Origin: Rhodococcus sp. ARC_M5
Lineage (GTDB): Bacteria > Actinomycetota > Actinomycetes > Mycobacteriales > Mycobacteriaceae
DNA length: 64,000 nucleotides
NCBI RefSeq assembly: GCF_022810405.1
Contig: NZ_JALGQE010000007.1
Span: 1-64,000, forward strand
Reading direction: 5' to 3'
Under the pieces are notes generated by a model. That model was given only the letters and a program-made list of their open reading frames with translations. It made no database searches and had not been told where the DNA came from. Each line of letters begins with the position of its first letter. Position 1 is the first letter of the stretch. Both the position numbers and the translations under genes were made by a program. Positions 27,367 to 35,156 of the stretch are shown piece after piece.

Positions 27367-29153
27367 CGGCCCTGCCTCGTCTCGTAGGCGATCAGTCGCG
27401 CATGCTCGTCCAGGTGTTGTTGTTCGAGGGCGGCGTCGGTGATGCTGCTCAGATCGAACGGTGCCGGAAGGAGCAATTCGGTGTTGCGGTCCAGGCGCGA
27501 CCCTCGACGCATCAGTGGATTCTCGGCCCAGTCGTTGGCCGCCAATTCACGGCTGCGCGACGCCAGATCCAGGTACCCTCCGCTGTTTCCGGGCGTGACC
27601 GGAGACGCGTGATCGAGCACAGTCGTGAACAGCGACAGGGTCCCGTCCCGGTTGTCGACGATCTCGACCACCTGCTGCTGTTGAGGAAAGTCGATGCACG
27701 ACGCAGTCGTGATCTCCCAGAATCCGCGTCCGTCTCGCGAGTGCGCCAAAATCTGGTTCTGGTGGGTGTGGCCGTTGAGCCAGCCGATCACCACCGGATA
27801 CTTCAACAGAAGATCGACGAACTCGTCCGCGCCGTAGAGCTTCACCGACTGCCCTGGCCTCTGTGCTCGGTTCTCCAATGTCAGGCTGTTGTGGTGCGTG
27901 TAGATGAGCACCAACTTGTTCTCGGCCTGCGCTCGCTCCAATTGCCCGGTGAGCCAATCGAATTGATTTCCCGGCACCGCACCGTCGGGCCCGGCGACAG
28001 CGTTGCAGGTGTCGAGACCGAACGTGCGGATGTTCGGGGTGGGGTCTGCCACCCACCACGTCTCGCCGGAGTCGAGATTGTGCTGGGTGAAGCCGTGACC
28101 GATCGGTCCCGGCGTCGGAGTGGTCTCGAAGTGCTCCTGCATGAACTCGCGTTGTTCGAACAGGTAGCGCGACGGATCGGCCGACACCGCCCGAAACCCC
28201 GGTCGCGCACCGGCTCCTACGCCCAACGCGTCGGCCATTCGCTGTAGCGGACTGGCCGTCGACGCATAGCCGGCCAGAGCCGAGGTGGCTGTCGCTTCGA
28301 GCGTGTACGCCTTGCGACCCCCGACGGCCAGCGCATGCAGCTGCGAGGACAGGTCGAACGTGCCGAGCAACAGGGTGTCGTGATTGCCGTACACCGAGTA
28401 CCACGGCACCGGCAGCCCCACCGATTCCACGGTGCCCGACATCGCCTGCTCGAGGAGGTCGGGAAGCGTCGGGAATCCGTAGTCGCCGAACGACCCTCCC
28501 GACGGATCGCCCGGCCGATAGGCCCACTGCGCCTCCGGCCAGGCCTGAACACCCTCGAAGACGTCCGCGGAGCCGCTCGTCGGCCGAACCGGAACACCGT
28601 CGAGAACATCTATGTACCAGCGTAATTCGAGGTGCGAATGCATGTCGGCACTGTCCCCGGTGACCACGGCTGCCCCCATCGGAGCGCCGGTGACCGGGCT
28701 GATCCGCGCGTCCGCGAAGGCCTTCACCATCGCCGCGGTGACGTGCACCGTGAGCGGATCCTGCGGATGGAACGCCGAACCCCACGCGGCGTGGTCGGAG
28801 ACGATCATGGGCTCGATCCGGCCGGGCGATTGCGCGTCGATGACATGCATGTCCGACAGGTGGCCGAGGTAGAGCAACGAGCGCCGTGACTGCACCCGCG
28901 ACGCATCGGGCGCTCGTCCGAGAACGTCGAGGCGCGCGACGTACGGCTCCCCCGGCCCGGCAGCGAGCACCCGGTACTGCCCCGGCCCGTTCGCGGTTCG
29001 CAGAATCGTCTGCGCCAGCGTTCCGGTCCCGCCCGCTTCCACAGGCTGGGCGTGCGCAACGAGAGCCTGACCCAGCACGTGGGGCGCGATTCCCCACGCC
29101 GCGGCGAGAGCCCCTACTCGAGCGATGAATTGTCGACGCGACAGCCCAGCCAT
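27363..29153 (-). CDS. Tat-exported metallophosphoesterase (TIGR03767/PPA1498-like)
   Basis: A 596-residue secreted phosphoesterase. The N-terminus has a twin-arginine signal, LSRRQFIARVGALAAAW, with probable cleavage after AHA. The calcineurin-like metal motifs can be seen: LSDMHVIDAQ (D-x-H), VVTGDSADMHSH (GD), YGNHD (GNHD), and GWLNGHTHQN (GHxH). Overall order resembles the actinobacterial TIGR03767 family. The start is the ATG with GGGGAG four bases upstream. It heads a tightly overlapping operon with a lipoprotein and a membrane protein. The substrate is unknown. Confidence 0.86.
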   Translation of the reverse strand: MAGLSRRQFIARVGALAAAWGIAPHVLGQALVAHAQPVEAGGTGTLAQTILRTANGPGQYRVLAAGPGEPYVARLDVLGRAPDASRVQSRRSLLYLGHLSDMHVIDAQSPGRIEPMIVSDHAAWGSAFHPQDPLTVHVTAAMVKAFADARISPVTGAPMGAAVVTGDSADMHSHLELRWYIDVLDGVPVRPTSGSADVFEGVQAWPEAQWAYRPGDPSGGSFGDYGFPTLPDLLEQAMSGTVESVGLPVPWYSVYGNHDTLLLGTFDLSSQLHALAVGGRKAYTLEATATSALAGYASTASPLQRMADALGVGAGARPGFRAVSADPSRYLFEQREFMQEHFETTPTPGPIGHGFTQHNLDSGETWWVADPTPNIRTFGLDTCNAVAGPDGAVPGNQFDWLTGQLERAQAENKLVLIYTHHNSLTLENRAQRPGQSVKLYGADEFVDLLLKYPVVIGWLNGHTHQNQILAHSRDGRGFWEITTASCIDFPQQQQVVEIVDNRDGTLSLFTTVLDHASPVTPGNSGGYLDLASRSRELAANDWAENPLMRRGSRLDRNTELLLPAPFDLSSITDAALEQQHLDEHARLIAYETRQGR

Positions 29154-29259
29154 GGAACTCCCCGGATCATCGAGAACGGCACCACGTGCGCCTCGCATCC
29201 GACGAGGTGACTGCCTATTTTTACAGGGTGTACGGCAGCCAGGCTCGATTTCGGATCGT

Positions 29260-29727
29260 TCAGGGCACCACGGTCACCGGCCAGCGGCCGGCTTTGACCA
29301 ACCGCACCGCCACCGAACCGGCGATTCGATGGCCGGCATTCTCGGATGCGCCCACCACAACGGCGTCGGTGCGCAGTTGTTCTGCCACGGCGATCAGCCC
29401 GTTGTACGGGTCACCCTGCGCGGTGCGGAACTCCCACCGCACGTGCTCCCGGTCCCCGAATCGAGCAGCAGAGGTGCGGACGTAGTCGAGGAGTTCGTCG
29501 GCGATCTGCTGACCGGTCTCGACGAGTGAGATGCCGGCCTGGCCCCAGGAAGCGGTCGCAATGGGCTGCACGTACACCAGTACCAACAGTGACCTCTGCC
29601 GGCGAGCAAGTCCTGCGGCGTAGGCGGCGGCCCGCCAGGACGAATCGGACCCGTCGACGCCGACCACGATCGATTTCGGTCCGTCGTGGCCGTACTCGAA
29701 CCCGGTGGACTCCTGCGCATCGCTCAC
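29260..29727 (-). CDS. Universal stress protein (UspA family)
   Basis: A 155-residue single-domain Usp. It begins the fold with SIVVGVDGSDSSWRAAAYAA and ends with DAVVVGASENAGHRIAGSVA, which resembles the ATP-binding G-x2-G-x9-G-S loop but has an alanine-serine where the first glycine pair is normally found, so nucleotide binding is uncertain. It stands alone between the phosphoesterase operon and a divergent GAF-ANTAR gene. Such proteins respond to starvation or hypoxia in actinobacteria. Confidence 0.86.
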   Translation of the reverse strand: MSDAQESTGFEYGHDGPKSIVVGVDGSDSSWRAAAYAAGLARRQRSLLVLVYVQPIATASWGQAGISLVETGQQIADELLDYVRTSAARFGDREHVRWEFRTAQGDPYNGLIAVAEQLRTDAVVVGASENAGHRIAGSVAVRLVKAGRWPVTVVP

Positions 29728-29840
29728 GACCTGAGGCTACTGCCGGTACCCGCCGATTCGAACACCCCATACCGTGGCGGTACGGTTGGTTCACTTCGAG
29801 TGCTGGTCGCTCGAACATACTTATTGGACGGGAGTAGCAA

Positions 29841-30563
29841 GTGAACGACGTCTCGCAGCACGACGGCCCGTCGACGGATCCGGCTACAGTGTTCGCCGCT
29901 CTGGCCGACATCGTGTACCGAGGCAGCAGCGCCGAAGAGATCTACACCGCGATCTGCAATGCCGCTGTGCTGATCGTTCCGCACTGTGATCACGCGAGCC
30001 TGATGCTGATGCGCCACGGAAAGCCCGTCACGGTCGCGGCGTCGGACGACATCGCTCGTGTCGTCGACGACATCGAGCGCGCCACCGGCGAAGGCCCGTG
30101 CCTGGACGCGATCACCAGCGAGGCAGCACAGCTCGAGGCCGACTTCCGAACTCCCACCCAGTGGCCCGCCATGGCTCGCGGTGTGTTGAACCGCACGCCG
30201 GTGCGAGGAGCCATGGGATTCCGGCTCAACGTGGACGAGCAGAAGGTGGGCGCGCTCAACCTGTTCACCGACAAGCCGGGTGTGTTCGACACCGACAGCG
30301 CGAGCAAGGCGATCATTCTGACGGCGTTCACCGCAGTCACCGTTGCTGCGGTCATGAACGGTCAGGAAGCGTCGACTCTGCGTGACGGACTCGAGAGCAA
30401 TCGGGAGATCGGCAAGGCGATCGGCCTGATCATGGCTCTGCACGATGTGTCCGGCGACGAGGCTTTCGCTCTGCTGCGTAAGTCCTCTCAGGACCTGAAC
30501 GTCAAGATCGCCGACCTCGCAGCAACTGTCGTCGATCGGCACAGCAAGGGCTTGACCACCTGA
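29841..30563 (+). CDS. GAF-ANTAR regulator
   Basis: A 240-residue RNA-binding antiterminator candidate. A GAF sensor domain covers about residues 15-165 (with RATGEGPCLDAI) and an ANTAR three-helix domain covers 180-232 (LESNREIGKAIGLIMALHDVSGDEAF). ANTAR domains bind paired hairpins in nascent RNA to prevent termination. The GTG start has GGGAG six bases upstream. It converges on the MFS exporter gene with a 12-base gap. The signal bound by the GAF domain is unknown. Confidence 0.9.
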   Translation: MNDVSQHDGPSTDPATVFAALADIVYRGSSAEEIYTAICNAAVLIVPHCDHASLMLMRHGKPVTVAASDDIARVVDDIERATGEGPCLDAITSEAAQLEADFRTPTQWPAMARGVLNRTPVRGAMGFRLNVDEQKVGALNLFTDKPGVFDTDSASKAIILTAFTAVTVAAVMNGQEASTLRDGLESNREIGKAIGLIMALHDVSGDEAFALLRKSSQDLNVKIADLAATVVDRHSKGLTT

Positions 30564-30575
30564 TCGGTGCGCTGC

Positions 30576-32030
30576 CTACACCTTCTTCGGTAGCGCGAAC
30601 ACCAGTGCCAGCGCCACCACACTGAACGCAGCACTGACGGCCATGGCCATCGCCGCGCCGTGCAGAAAGCCGGAACCGACAGTGTCGGGACCGGTGATGT
30701 TCAGAGATCCGAACAGCACGCTGCCGATGACGGCGATACCGATCGCCGAGCCGACGCGCTGCATGGTGGAGATGACTCCGCTGGCGGCTCCCGCGTCGTC
30801 GCGATCGACGGTCGCGACGATGAACTGGGCGTTCGGTGCTATGAACGCACCGTTGCCCAGACCCGCGATGAACAGTGGAACCAACAGCGTCCAGTGCGAG
30901 ATCGTGTCGGCAGAGCTGGTCGCGAGGATGATCCACAGCCAGATCAGCCCGATCGAGACGAGAGACGCGCCGAGTATCAGAACAGTGCGACCGAGTCGGA
31001 TCGTCAGCCTGTTGCTCTGCGAGGCCGCGATGATGCTGCCGATCGCGAACGGTATCGACACCAGTCCCGACGCCAGTGCCGTGTTACCGAGCCCGGTCTG
31101 CCACAGCAGCGAGATGGTGAAGAAAATGCTGGTGAAGGCGGCGAAATAGACCAGCGCGAGGATCACACCTCCGGTGAACGCCGGACGGGTGAACAATCGA
31201 GGTGGCACCAACGGATTCTGTCCGCGGCCGGTCCGAATCACTTCCCACCAGCCGAACAGCGCGATGAGGCCGAGTCCTGCGGCAATCGTCAGGTAGGTCC
31301 ACATGGGCCAGCCCAATTCCTGGCCCTCGATCAGCGGAACGAGCAGTGCGATGAGACCTGCTGAGATGAGTACCAGTCCGAGCCAGTCGATTCCGGGGCG
31401 GGCCGCCGGCTCGGCATCGGTCTTGCTCGGGAGCAGCACTGCAGCCGCAACGAGACCGACGATTCCGATCGGCAGGTTGACCCAGAAGACGAGCCGCCAG
31501 CCGTTCTCCTCGCCGAAGGCCTGGATGATCAGGCCGCCGACGATGGGTCCGAGTGCGGTCGACACTCCGATGACCGCCCCCATGATGGCAAATGCCTTAC
31601 CGCGCACCGGCCCCGGGAACAACAGCTGGATGAAGGCGGTGACTGCGGGCACGAACATGCCGCCTGCCAGGCCCTGAACGACTCGCGCGACGACCAGTTG
31701 CAGATCGTCCTGCGCCAGCCCGCAGGCGAAGCTCGCGACGGTGAAGAGAGCGAGGCCGGTGAAGAACACCCATTTGTGGCCGATGCGATCGCCCACCTTG
31801 CCCGCCGGTATGAGTGCCAATCCGAAGGCGAGTGCGTACCCCGAGATGATCCACGACAGAACCGATTCCGACGCGTCCAACGTGGTGCTGATCGTCGGTA
31901 GTGCCACGTTGACGATGGTGGTGTCCAGCAGGGCCATGAACATGCCCAGCAGCAGAACCACGAGCGCTTTCCAGGCACGTGTGGGTACCTCGGTCGCTGG
32001 TGGAGTTGCAGAGGCAATGCCGTCGGTCAC
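30576..32030 (-). CDS. DHA2-type MFS drug exporter
   Basis: A 484-residue 14-helix multidrug/proton antiporter of the EmrB/QacA group. Motif C-like and motif A sequences can be seen: LLDTTIVNVALPTI in helix 1, GKVGDRIGHKW after helix 2, and GPIVGGLI in helix 5. The GTG start has AAGGGC upstream. A 54-residue membrane-protein ORF lies 55 bases before it on the same strand. It is 1 kb from the TetR/AfsA pair; export of a signal or antibiotic under their control is possible but unproven. Confidence 0.88.
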   Translation of the reverse strand: MTDGIASATPPATEVPTRAWKALVVLLLGMFMALLDTTIVNVALPTISTTLDASESVLSWIISGYALAFGLALIPAGKVGDRIGHKWVFFTGLALFTVASFACGLAQDDLQLVVARVVQGLAGGMFVPAVTAFIQLLFPGPVRGKAFAIMGAVIGVSTALGPIVGGLIIQAFGEENGWRLVFWVNLPIGIVGLVAAAVLLPSKTDAEPAARPGIDWLGLVLISAGLIALLVPLIEGQELGWPMWTYLTIAAGLGLIALFGWWEVIRTGRGQNPLVPPRLFTRPAFTGGVILALVYFAAFTSIFFTISLLWQTGLGNTALASGLVSIPFAIGSIIAASQSNRLTIRLGRTVLILGASLVSIGLIWLWIILATSSADTISHWTLLVPLFIAGLGNGAFIAPNAQFIVATVDRDDAGAASGVISTMQRVGSAIGIAVIGSVLFGSLNITGPDTVGSGFLHGAAMAMAVSAAFSVVALALVFALPKKV

Positions 32031-32085
32031 TGTGCTGCCCTTCGTCGTAGTCGCTGAGCAGTGTCGACCAGCCGCTGTCGGGTTG

Positions 32086-32250
32086 TCAGCCGATCATTGC
32101 CGTAGCGGCGAACACCCACGAGAGTCCTGAGGCCAGGACCACGAACGCCGAGGCGACGATTCGGCCACCCCACTGCGTCTCCACGAGAGAAGTCTCCGCC
32201 AGAGCCGTCTCCGAGGGCGCTTTCGCACCTGCCGTATTCGTCGGCGTCAT
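32086..32250 (-). CDS. Small single-helix membrane protein
   Basis: A possible 54-residue protein, MTPTNTAGAKAPSETALAET followed by one membrane helix (RIVASAFVVLASGLSWVFAA). The ATG has a GGGAAG-like site nine bases upstream. It precedes the MFS exporter on the same strand by 55 bases and may be co-transcribed. The composition and single helix favour a real gene over the longer overlapping frame at 32027-32341, which is arginine-rich nonsense. Confidence 0.5.
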   Translation of the reverse strand: MTPTNTAGAKAPSETALAETSLVETQWGGRIVASAFVVLASGLSWVFAATAMIG

Positions 32251-32324
32251 GATCCACTTCCCACCCTGCATCCGCGACCCTGGTCATTTCCGGCCGGTGG
32301 ATACCCCGGGAACCCATGCCGAAA

Positions 32325-32792
32325 CTAGTTCGCGGCAACAACCACCTCCAGCGCGTCGAGAAAGGGGTGTTGAGAGGCGAGCAGCTTTGCTCTCGCCTGC
32401 GCCAGCGGAAACCATTCGACGCGGTCGACCTCGGGAAACGACTTCATGACGCCGGATTTCGGCGGCCATTCGATCTCGAATGTGTTGCTCACCGCATTCG
32501 AGACATCGAGATCGGCCTCGACGCCGAATGCAGTGACGATCTTCCCGCCGCGTTGTCTGACGGTGCCGAGGTCGACGGGCTCGCCGGCCGGAACCTCGAC
32601 CCCGACTTCCTCCCGAAATTCCCGTTGGGCTGCCGTCCAGGAATCTTCACCATCGGTGATCAGCCCTTTGACGATCGACCAGGCTCCGTCGTCCTTGCGG
32701 GCCCAGAAAGGTCCGCCGGGATGAGCGATCAACACCTCCGGGCCAACGACACCGACGCGATACAACAGAATTCCTGCGCTCGTTTCGACCAT
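32325..32792 (-). CDS. NUDIX hydrolase
   Basis: A 155-residue Nudix-fold pyrophosphatase. The Nudix box G-x5-E-x7-REUxEExGU occupies residues 43-65 (GLITDGEDSWTAAQ then REFREEVGV). The N-terminal ETSAGILLYR and C-terminal ALEVV elements are those of the Ap4A/MutT-like group. The substrate (nucleotide sugar, Ap4A or damaged nucleotide) cannot be told. It is divergent from the TetR gene with 83 bases between starts. Confidence 0.9.
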   Translation of the reverse strand: MVETSAGILLYRVGVVGPEVLIAHPGGPFWARKDDGAWSIVKGLITDGEDSWTAAQREFREEVGVEVPAGEPVDLGTVRQRGGKIVTAFGVEADLDVSNAVSNTFEIEWPPKSGVMKSFPEVDRVEWFPLAQARAKLLASQHPFLDALEVVVAAN

Positions 32793-32875
32793 GGCCTCAG
32801 CGTGCCACCAATGTGCAGCGCTAACGTCCTCCGCGCCGCCGTGCCTCGAACCCGGCTGGCAGTTATTGTCGACCG

Positions 32876-33517
32876 ATGCAAGAGCGTGCAGCGTCCACCA
32901 GGCAGGCCGTACTCGAAGGTGCCGCGACCAGTTTCGAGAAATTCGGTTACGGCACAGCCAGTTTGAGCACCATCATCGCGTATGCCGGGGTCAGCAAAGG
33001 CGCGATGTACTTTCATTTCTCCTCCAAGGAGGAGCTGGCCCAGGCTGTCATCGACGCGCAGCTCACGATGGCTGCGACTGCCACCGCCGTCATCGTCGAT
33101 CGGACGCCCAAAGCGCTCGACGCGTTGATTCTGGTGACCAAAGAGCTGGGCCGTCAGCTGCAGACCGAGTCGATATCGCGAGGCGGCATGAGATTGACCT
33201 TGGAGTCGGCCATCGCCGACGGTCCCCACGCGGGGGCGTTCGGCGAGTGGATTGCCAAGATCGGTGATCTGGTCGCGCGGGCCCAGACGGAGGGCGACGT
33301 CGTCGACAGCGTCGACGCGATGGCCGCGGGACGGTACATCGTCTCGTTGTTCACCGGTGTGCACACGGTCTCGGAAATGCTCACCGGACGGGCCGATCTC
33401 CAGCAGCGGATGACCGAAATGTGGCAGATACTGCTACCCGGCATGGTCCCGCGTCGACGCCTTCCTCGGCTGGTTGCGCTGGCCGAGGCTCCCGTTATCG
33501 ACTGGAGCGATCGATAG
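32876..33517 (+). CDS. TetR regulator of the gamma-butyrolactone receptor type
   Basis: A 213-residue repressor. The N-terminal HTH reads TSFEKFGYGTASLSTIIAYAG then VSKGAMYFHFSSKEELAQAV; the MYFHF-SKEEL form is typical of ScbR/ArpA-type receptors, whose ligand domain binds gamma-butyrolactones and releases DNA. It converges with an AfsA-family gene, sharing 23 bases at their 3' ends. Rhodococcus jostii has a comparable gblR next to gblA; this assignment is from memory and motif, not a search. The ligand and targets are inferred. Confidence 0.8.
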   Translation: MQERAASTRQAVLEGAATSFEKFGYGTASLSTIIAYAGVSKGAMYFHFSSKEELAQAVIDAQLTMAATATAVIVDRTPKALDALILVTKELGRQLQTESISRGGMRLTLESAIADGPHAGAFGEWIAKIGDLVARAQTEGDVVDSVDAMAAGRYIVSLFTGVHTVSEMLTGRADLQQRMTEMWQILLPGMVPRRRLPRLVALAEAPVIDWSDR

Positions 33518-34409
33518 CGGCCAACCACGGTTCGGATGTAGCCGTGACCGATATCGCCGAGAGCACCTCGCCGTCGTTCTCGAACTGAATGCGATGGACG
33601 CCGTCCGTGGGATCGGTGTCGACGATCACCGAACACGGGTTGCTCCACTCCGCAAATCCCATGAACCTCACCTCGCACGTGGTGAAGTCCAGCGTCGGGA
33701 TTCCGGTTGCCATACGCAGAGCCTGCCGGGCCGCTTCGAGCATCGTGACTCCCGGCAGGTACTCGACCGAATGGTCGAACATGGCCAAGTTGCGGGGATC
33801 AGGGGCGACGACGATGCTGCCGTCGGATGTGTGGCGTGCCAGCACCACGTCGGACGGGTCGAGGCGTCCCACGGCGGAGGGCGAGACCACCTCGGTTCCG
33901 GCCGGCAGGTAACGGAAATGTGGGTCGGCCATGGTCGACTTGCGATGCTGTGAGTACACCTCAGGCCCGATGGTCCGGACGGACGCCGTCCCCGAGGCCA
34001 CGAGGTGGGTGCCGTTCAGGAGCCGCGCCGACAGCTTCATGCTGTCCATCGACTCGTCGTCGAACCTGACGTCGGTCGCGATCGACTCGGCGACGAGCGA
34101 ATCGTCGATGTCGTCGACCGACAGCGGATCGAGGATCTCGAAGCGGGAGTGCTCGATGAACACCACGTGATCGAGAGGCACGCCATGATTGACGTGACAG
34201 AAGAGGCTGATCGCCTGGCGCAGAGCCTCCGCCACCATCAAGGAGTCGTGGGTCCGACGTACCGGCGCGAACATGCGGTGCGACGTAGGGAACTGCACCG
34301 CCGCCCGATGGGTACCGTCGATGGTCTCGTAGTCGGTCAACAGAACGTCGCCCGGTGACCGCCGATGCACGAGGTGACGTGGAACGGTTGCTGCGTAACT
34401 CAAACTCAT
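33495..34409 (-). CDS. AfsA/ScbA-family gamma-butyrolactone synthesis protein
   Basis: A 304-residue protein with two AfsA hot-dog repeats. The first contains HVVFIEHSRFEILDPL; the second has the diagnostic FDHSVEYLPGVTMLEAARQA near residues 225-245. AfsA enzymes join a beta-ketoacyl chain to dihydroxyacetone phosphate, the committed step of gamma-butyrolactone signal synthesis. The ATG has AAGGGG four bases upstream, and an imperfect palindrome lies immediately before that. Its 3' end overlaps the convergent TetR gene by 23 bases. A dedicated butenolide reductase or epimerase is not next to it in the window. Confidence 0.87.
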   Translation of the reverse strand: MSLSYAATVPRHLVHRRSPGDVLLTDYETIDGTHRAAVQFPTSHRMFAPVRRTHDSLMVAEALRQAISLFCHVNHGVPLDHVVFIEHSRFEILDPLSVDDIDDSLVAESIATDVRFDDESMDSMKLSARLLNGTHLVASGTASVRTIGPEVYSQHRKSTMADPHFRYLPAGTEVVSPSAVGRLDPSDVVLARHTSDGSIVVAPDPRNLAMFDHSVEYLPGVTMLEAARQALRMATGIPTLDFTTCEVRFMGFAEWSNPCSVIVDTDPTDGVHRIQFENDGEVLSAISVTATSEPWLAAIDRSSR

Positions 34410-34419
34410 GAAGCCCCTT

Positions 34420-34437
34420 AACCCGACCGACCCGGTT
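34420..34437. promoter_or_regulatory. Imperfect palindrome upstream of the AfsA gene
   Basis: The 18-mer AACCCGACCGACCCGGTT pairs at six of nine positions about its centre and has AACC/GGTT ends. It lies 11-28 bases before the AfsA start codon, next to a T7 run. Its position fits a repressor operator for the neighbouring TetR protein, but the match to known autoregulatory elements is weak. Confidence 0.3.
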
Positions 34438-34639
34438 TTTTTATAGCACTCTCGAGCCGTCCGGATCGCCCGTTCAGTATGTCGCGGGTCGCCGACATCC
34501 CTGGCATCCGTCGCAGGGATTCATTCATTCGATATACGGCAATAGCGGTCGCGATCTGATAACCGATCCGTACTTGCAGTACCACGTATTCGGTACTTCG
34601 TCGGATCGGAGGGTGGCTCCGGTCGGTGCAGCCGGACGC

Positions 34640-34674
34640 AAAAAATCCCCGCCCAATGGAACCGGACGGGGATT
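34640..34674 (-). terminator. Intrinsic terminator of tRNA-Asn
   Basis: Read on the minus strand, AATCCCCG and CGGGGATT form an 8-bp stem with a 15-base loop, followed by a run of six T. It starts four bases after the tRNA-Asn 3' end, so it is a canonical rho-independent terminator for that gene. Confidence 0.8.
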
Positions 34675-34677
34675 GCG

Positions 34678-34750
34678 CTCCCCCACCTGGACTCGAACCA
34701 GGAACCCTTCGATTAACAGTCGAATGCTCTGCCAATTGAGCTATGGGGGA
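34678..34750 (-). tRNA. tRNA-Asn (anticodon GTT)
   Basis: A 73-nt gene on the reverse strand: acceptor TCCCCCA/TGGGGGA, D-arm AGCTCAATTGGCAGAGCA, anticodon stem TTCGA/TCGAA with loop CTGTTAA (GTT), T-arm CCTGGTTCGAGTCCAGG, discriminator G. CCA is not encoded. A terminator follows directly. Confidence 0.96.
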
Positions 34751-34910
34751 TTACTTCGCGGCGTCACACTCTCGTGCGAGCCGTTGGAAACAATAGCGCA
34801 CACCCCCTTGCTACTACCAAATCGGGTTCTGCCGAGTACCAAATCGCCCTGCTCGAGGTTCGTCGGGCAAGATGGAAGAACAGCCGCACGTTCTATGGAA
34901 GGACCTACTG

Positions 34911-35156
34911 ATGATTCGTTTGGTACTGGCGGCTGGAGCTGCGTATGTGCTCGGTGCCAAGGCAGGACGTGGCCGGTACGAGCAGATTCGGAAGACTGCG
35001 AACGCCGTCGCGTCGAGCCCGGCCACCAAGAAGGCGATCGAGGTCGGCCGTCAGAAGCTGTCCGATTCCCTGAACACCCAGCCTCGACTGGAACCGATGC
35101 AGCCGATCGACGACGAGACCCAGGTCTTCGTTCCGCGCGATCAGCTGCGGCGTTAA
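34911..35156 (+). CDS. Small conserved membrane-anchored protein (Rv2342-like)
   Basis: An 81-residue protein starting MIRLVLAAGAAYVLGAKAGRGRYEQI, with a short N-terminal hydrophobic segment containing GxxxG-type glycines followed by a basic helix; this matches the small actinobacterial gene that neighbours dnaG in M. tuberculosis (Rv2342). Function unknown. The ATG has GGAAGGA upstream; a start 39 bases earlier is possible but less similar. Its end overlaps the dnaG stop by four bases in convergent orientation. Confidence 0.78.
   Translation: MIRLVLAAGAAYVLGAKAGRGRYEQIRKTANAVASSPATKKAIEVGRQKLSDSLNTQPRLEPMQPIDDETQVFVPRDQLRR

Noticed and set aside
32027-32341. A 104-codon frame between the MFS and NUDIX genes
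   Set aside because: Arg/Gly-rich sequence without any domain, overlapping a more plausible 54-residue membrane-protein ORF in another frame.
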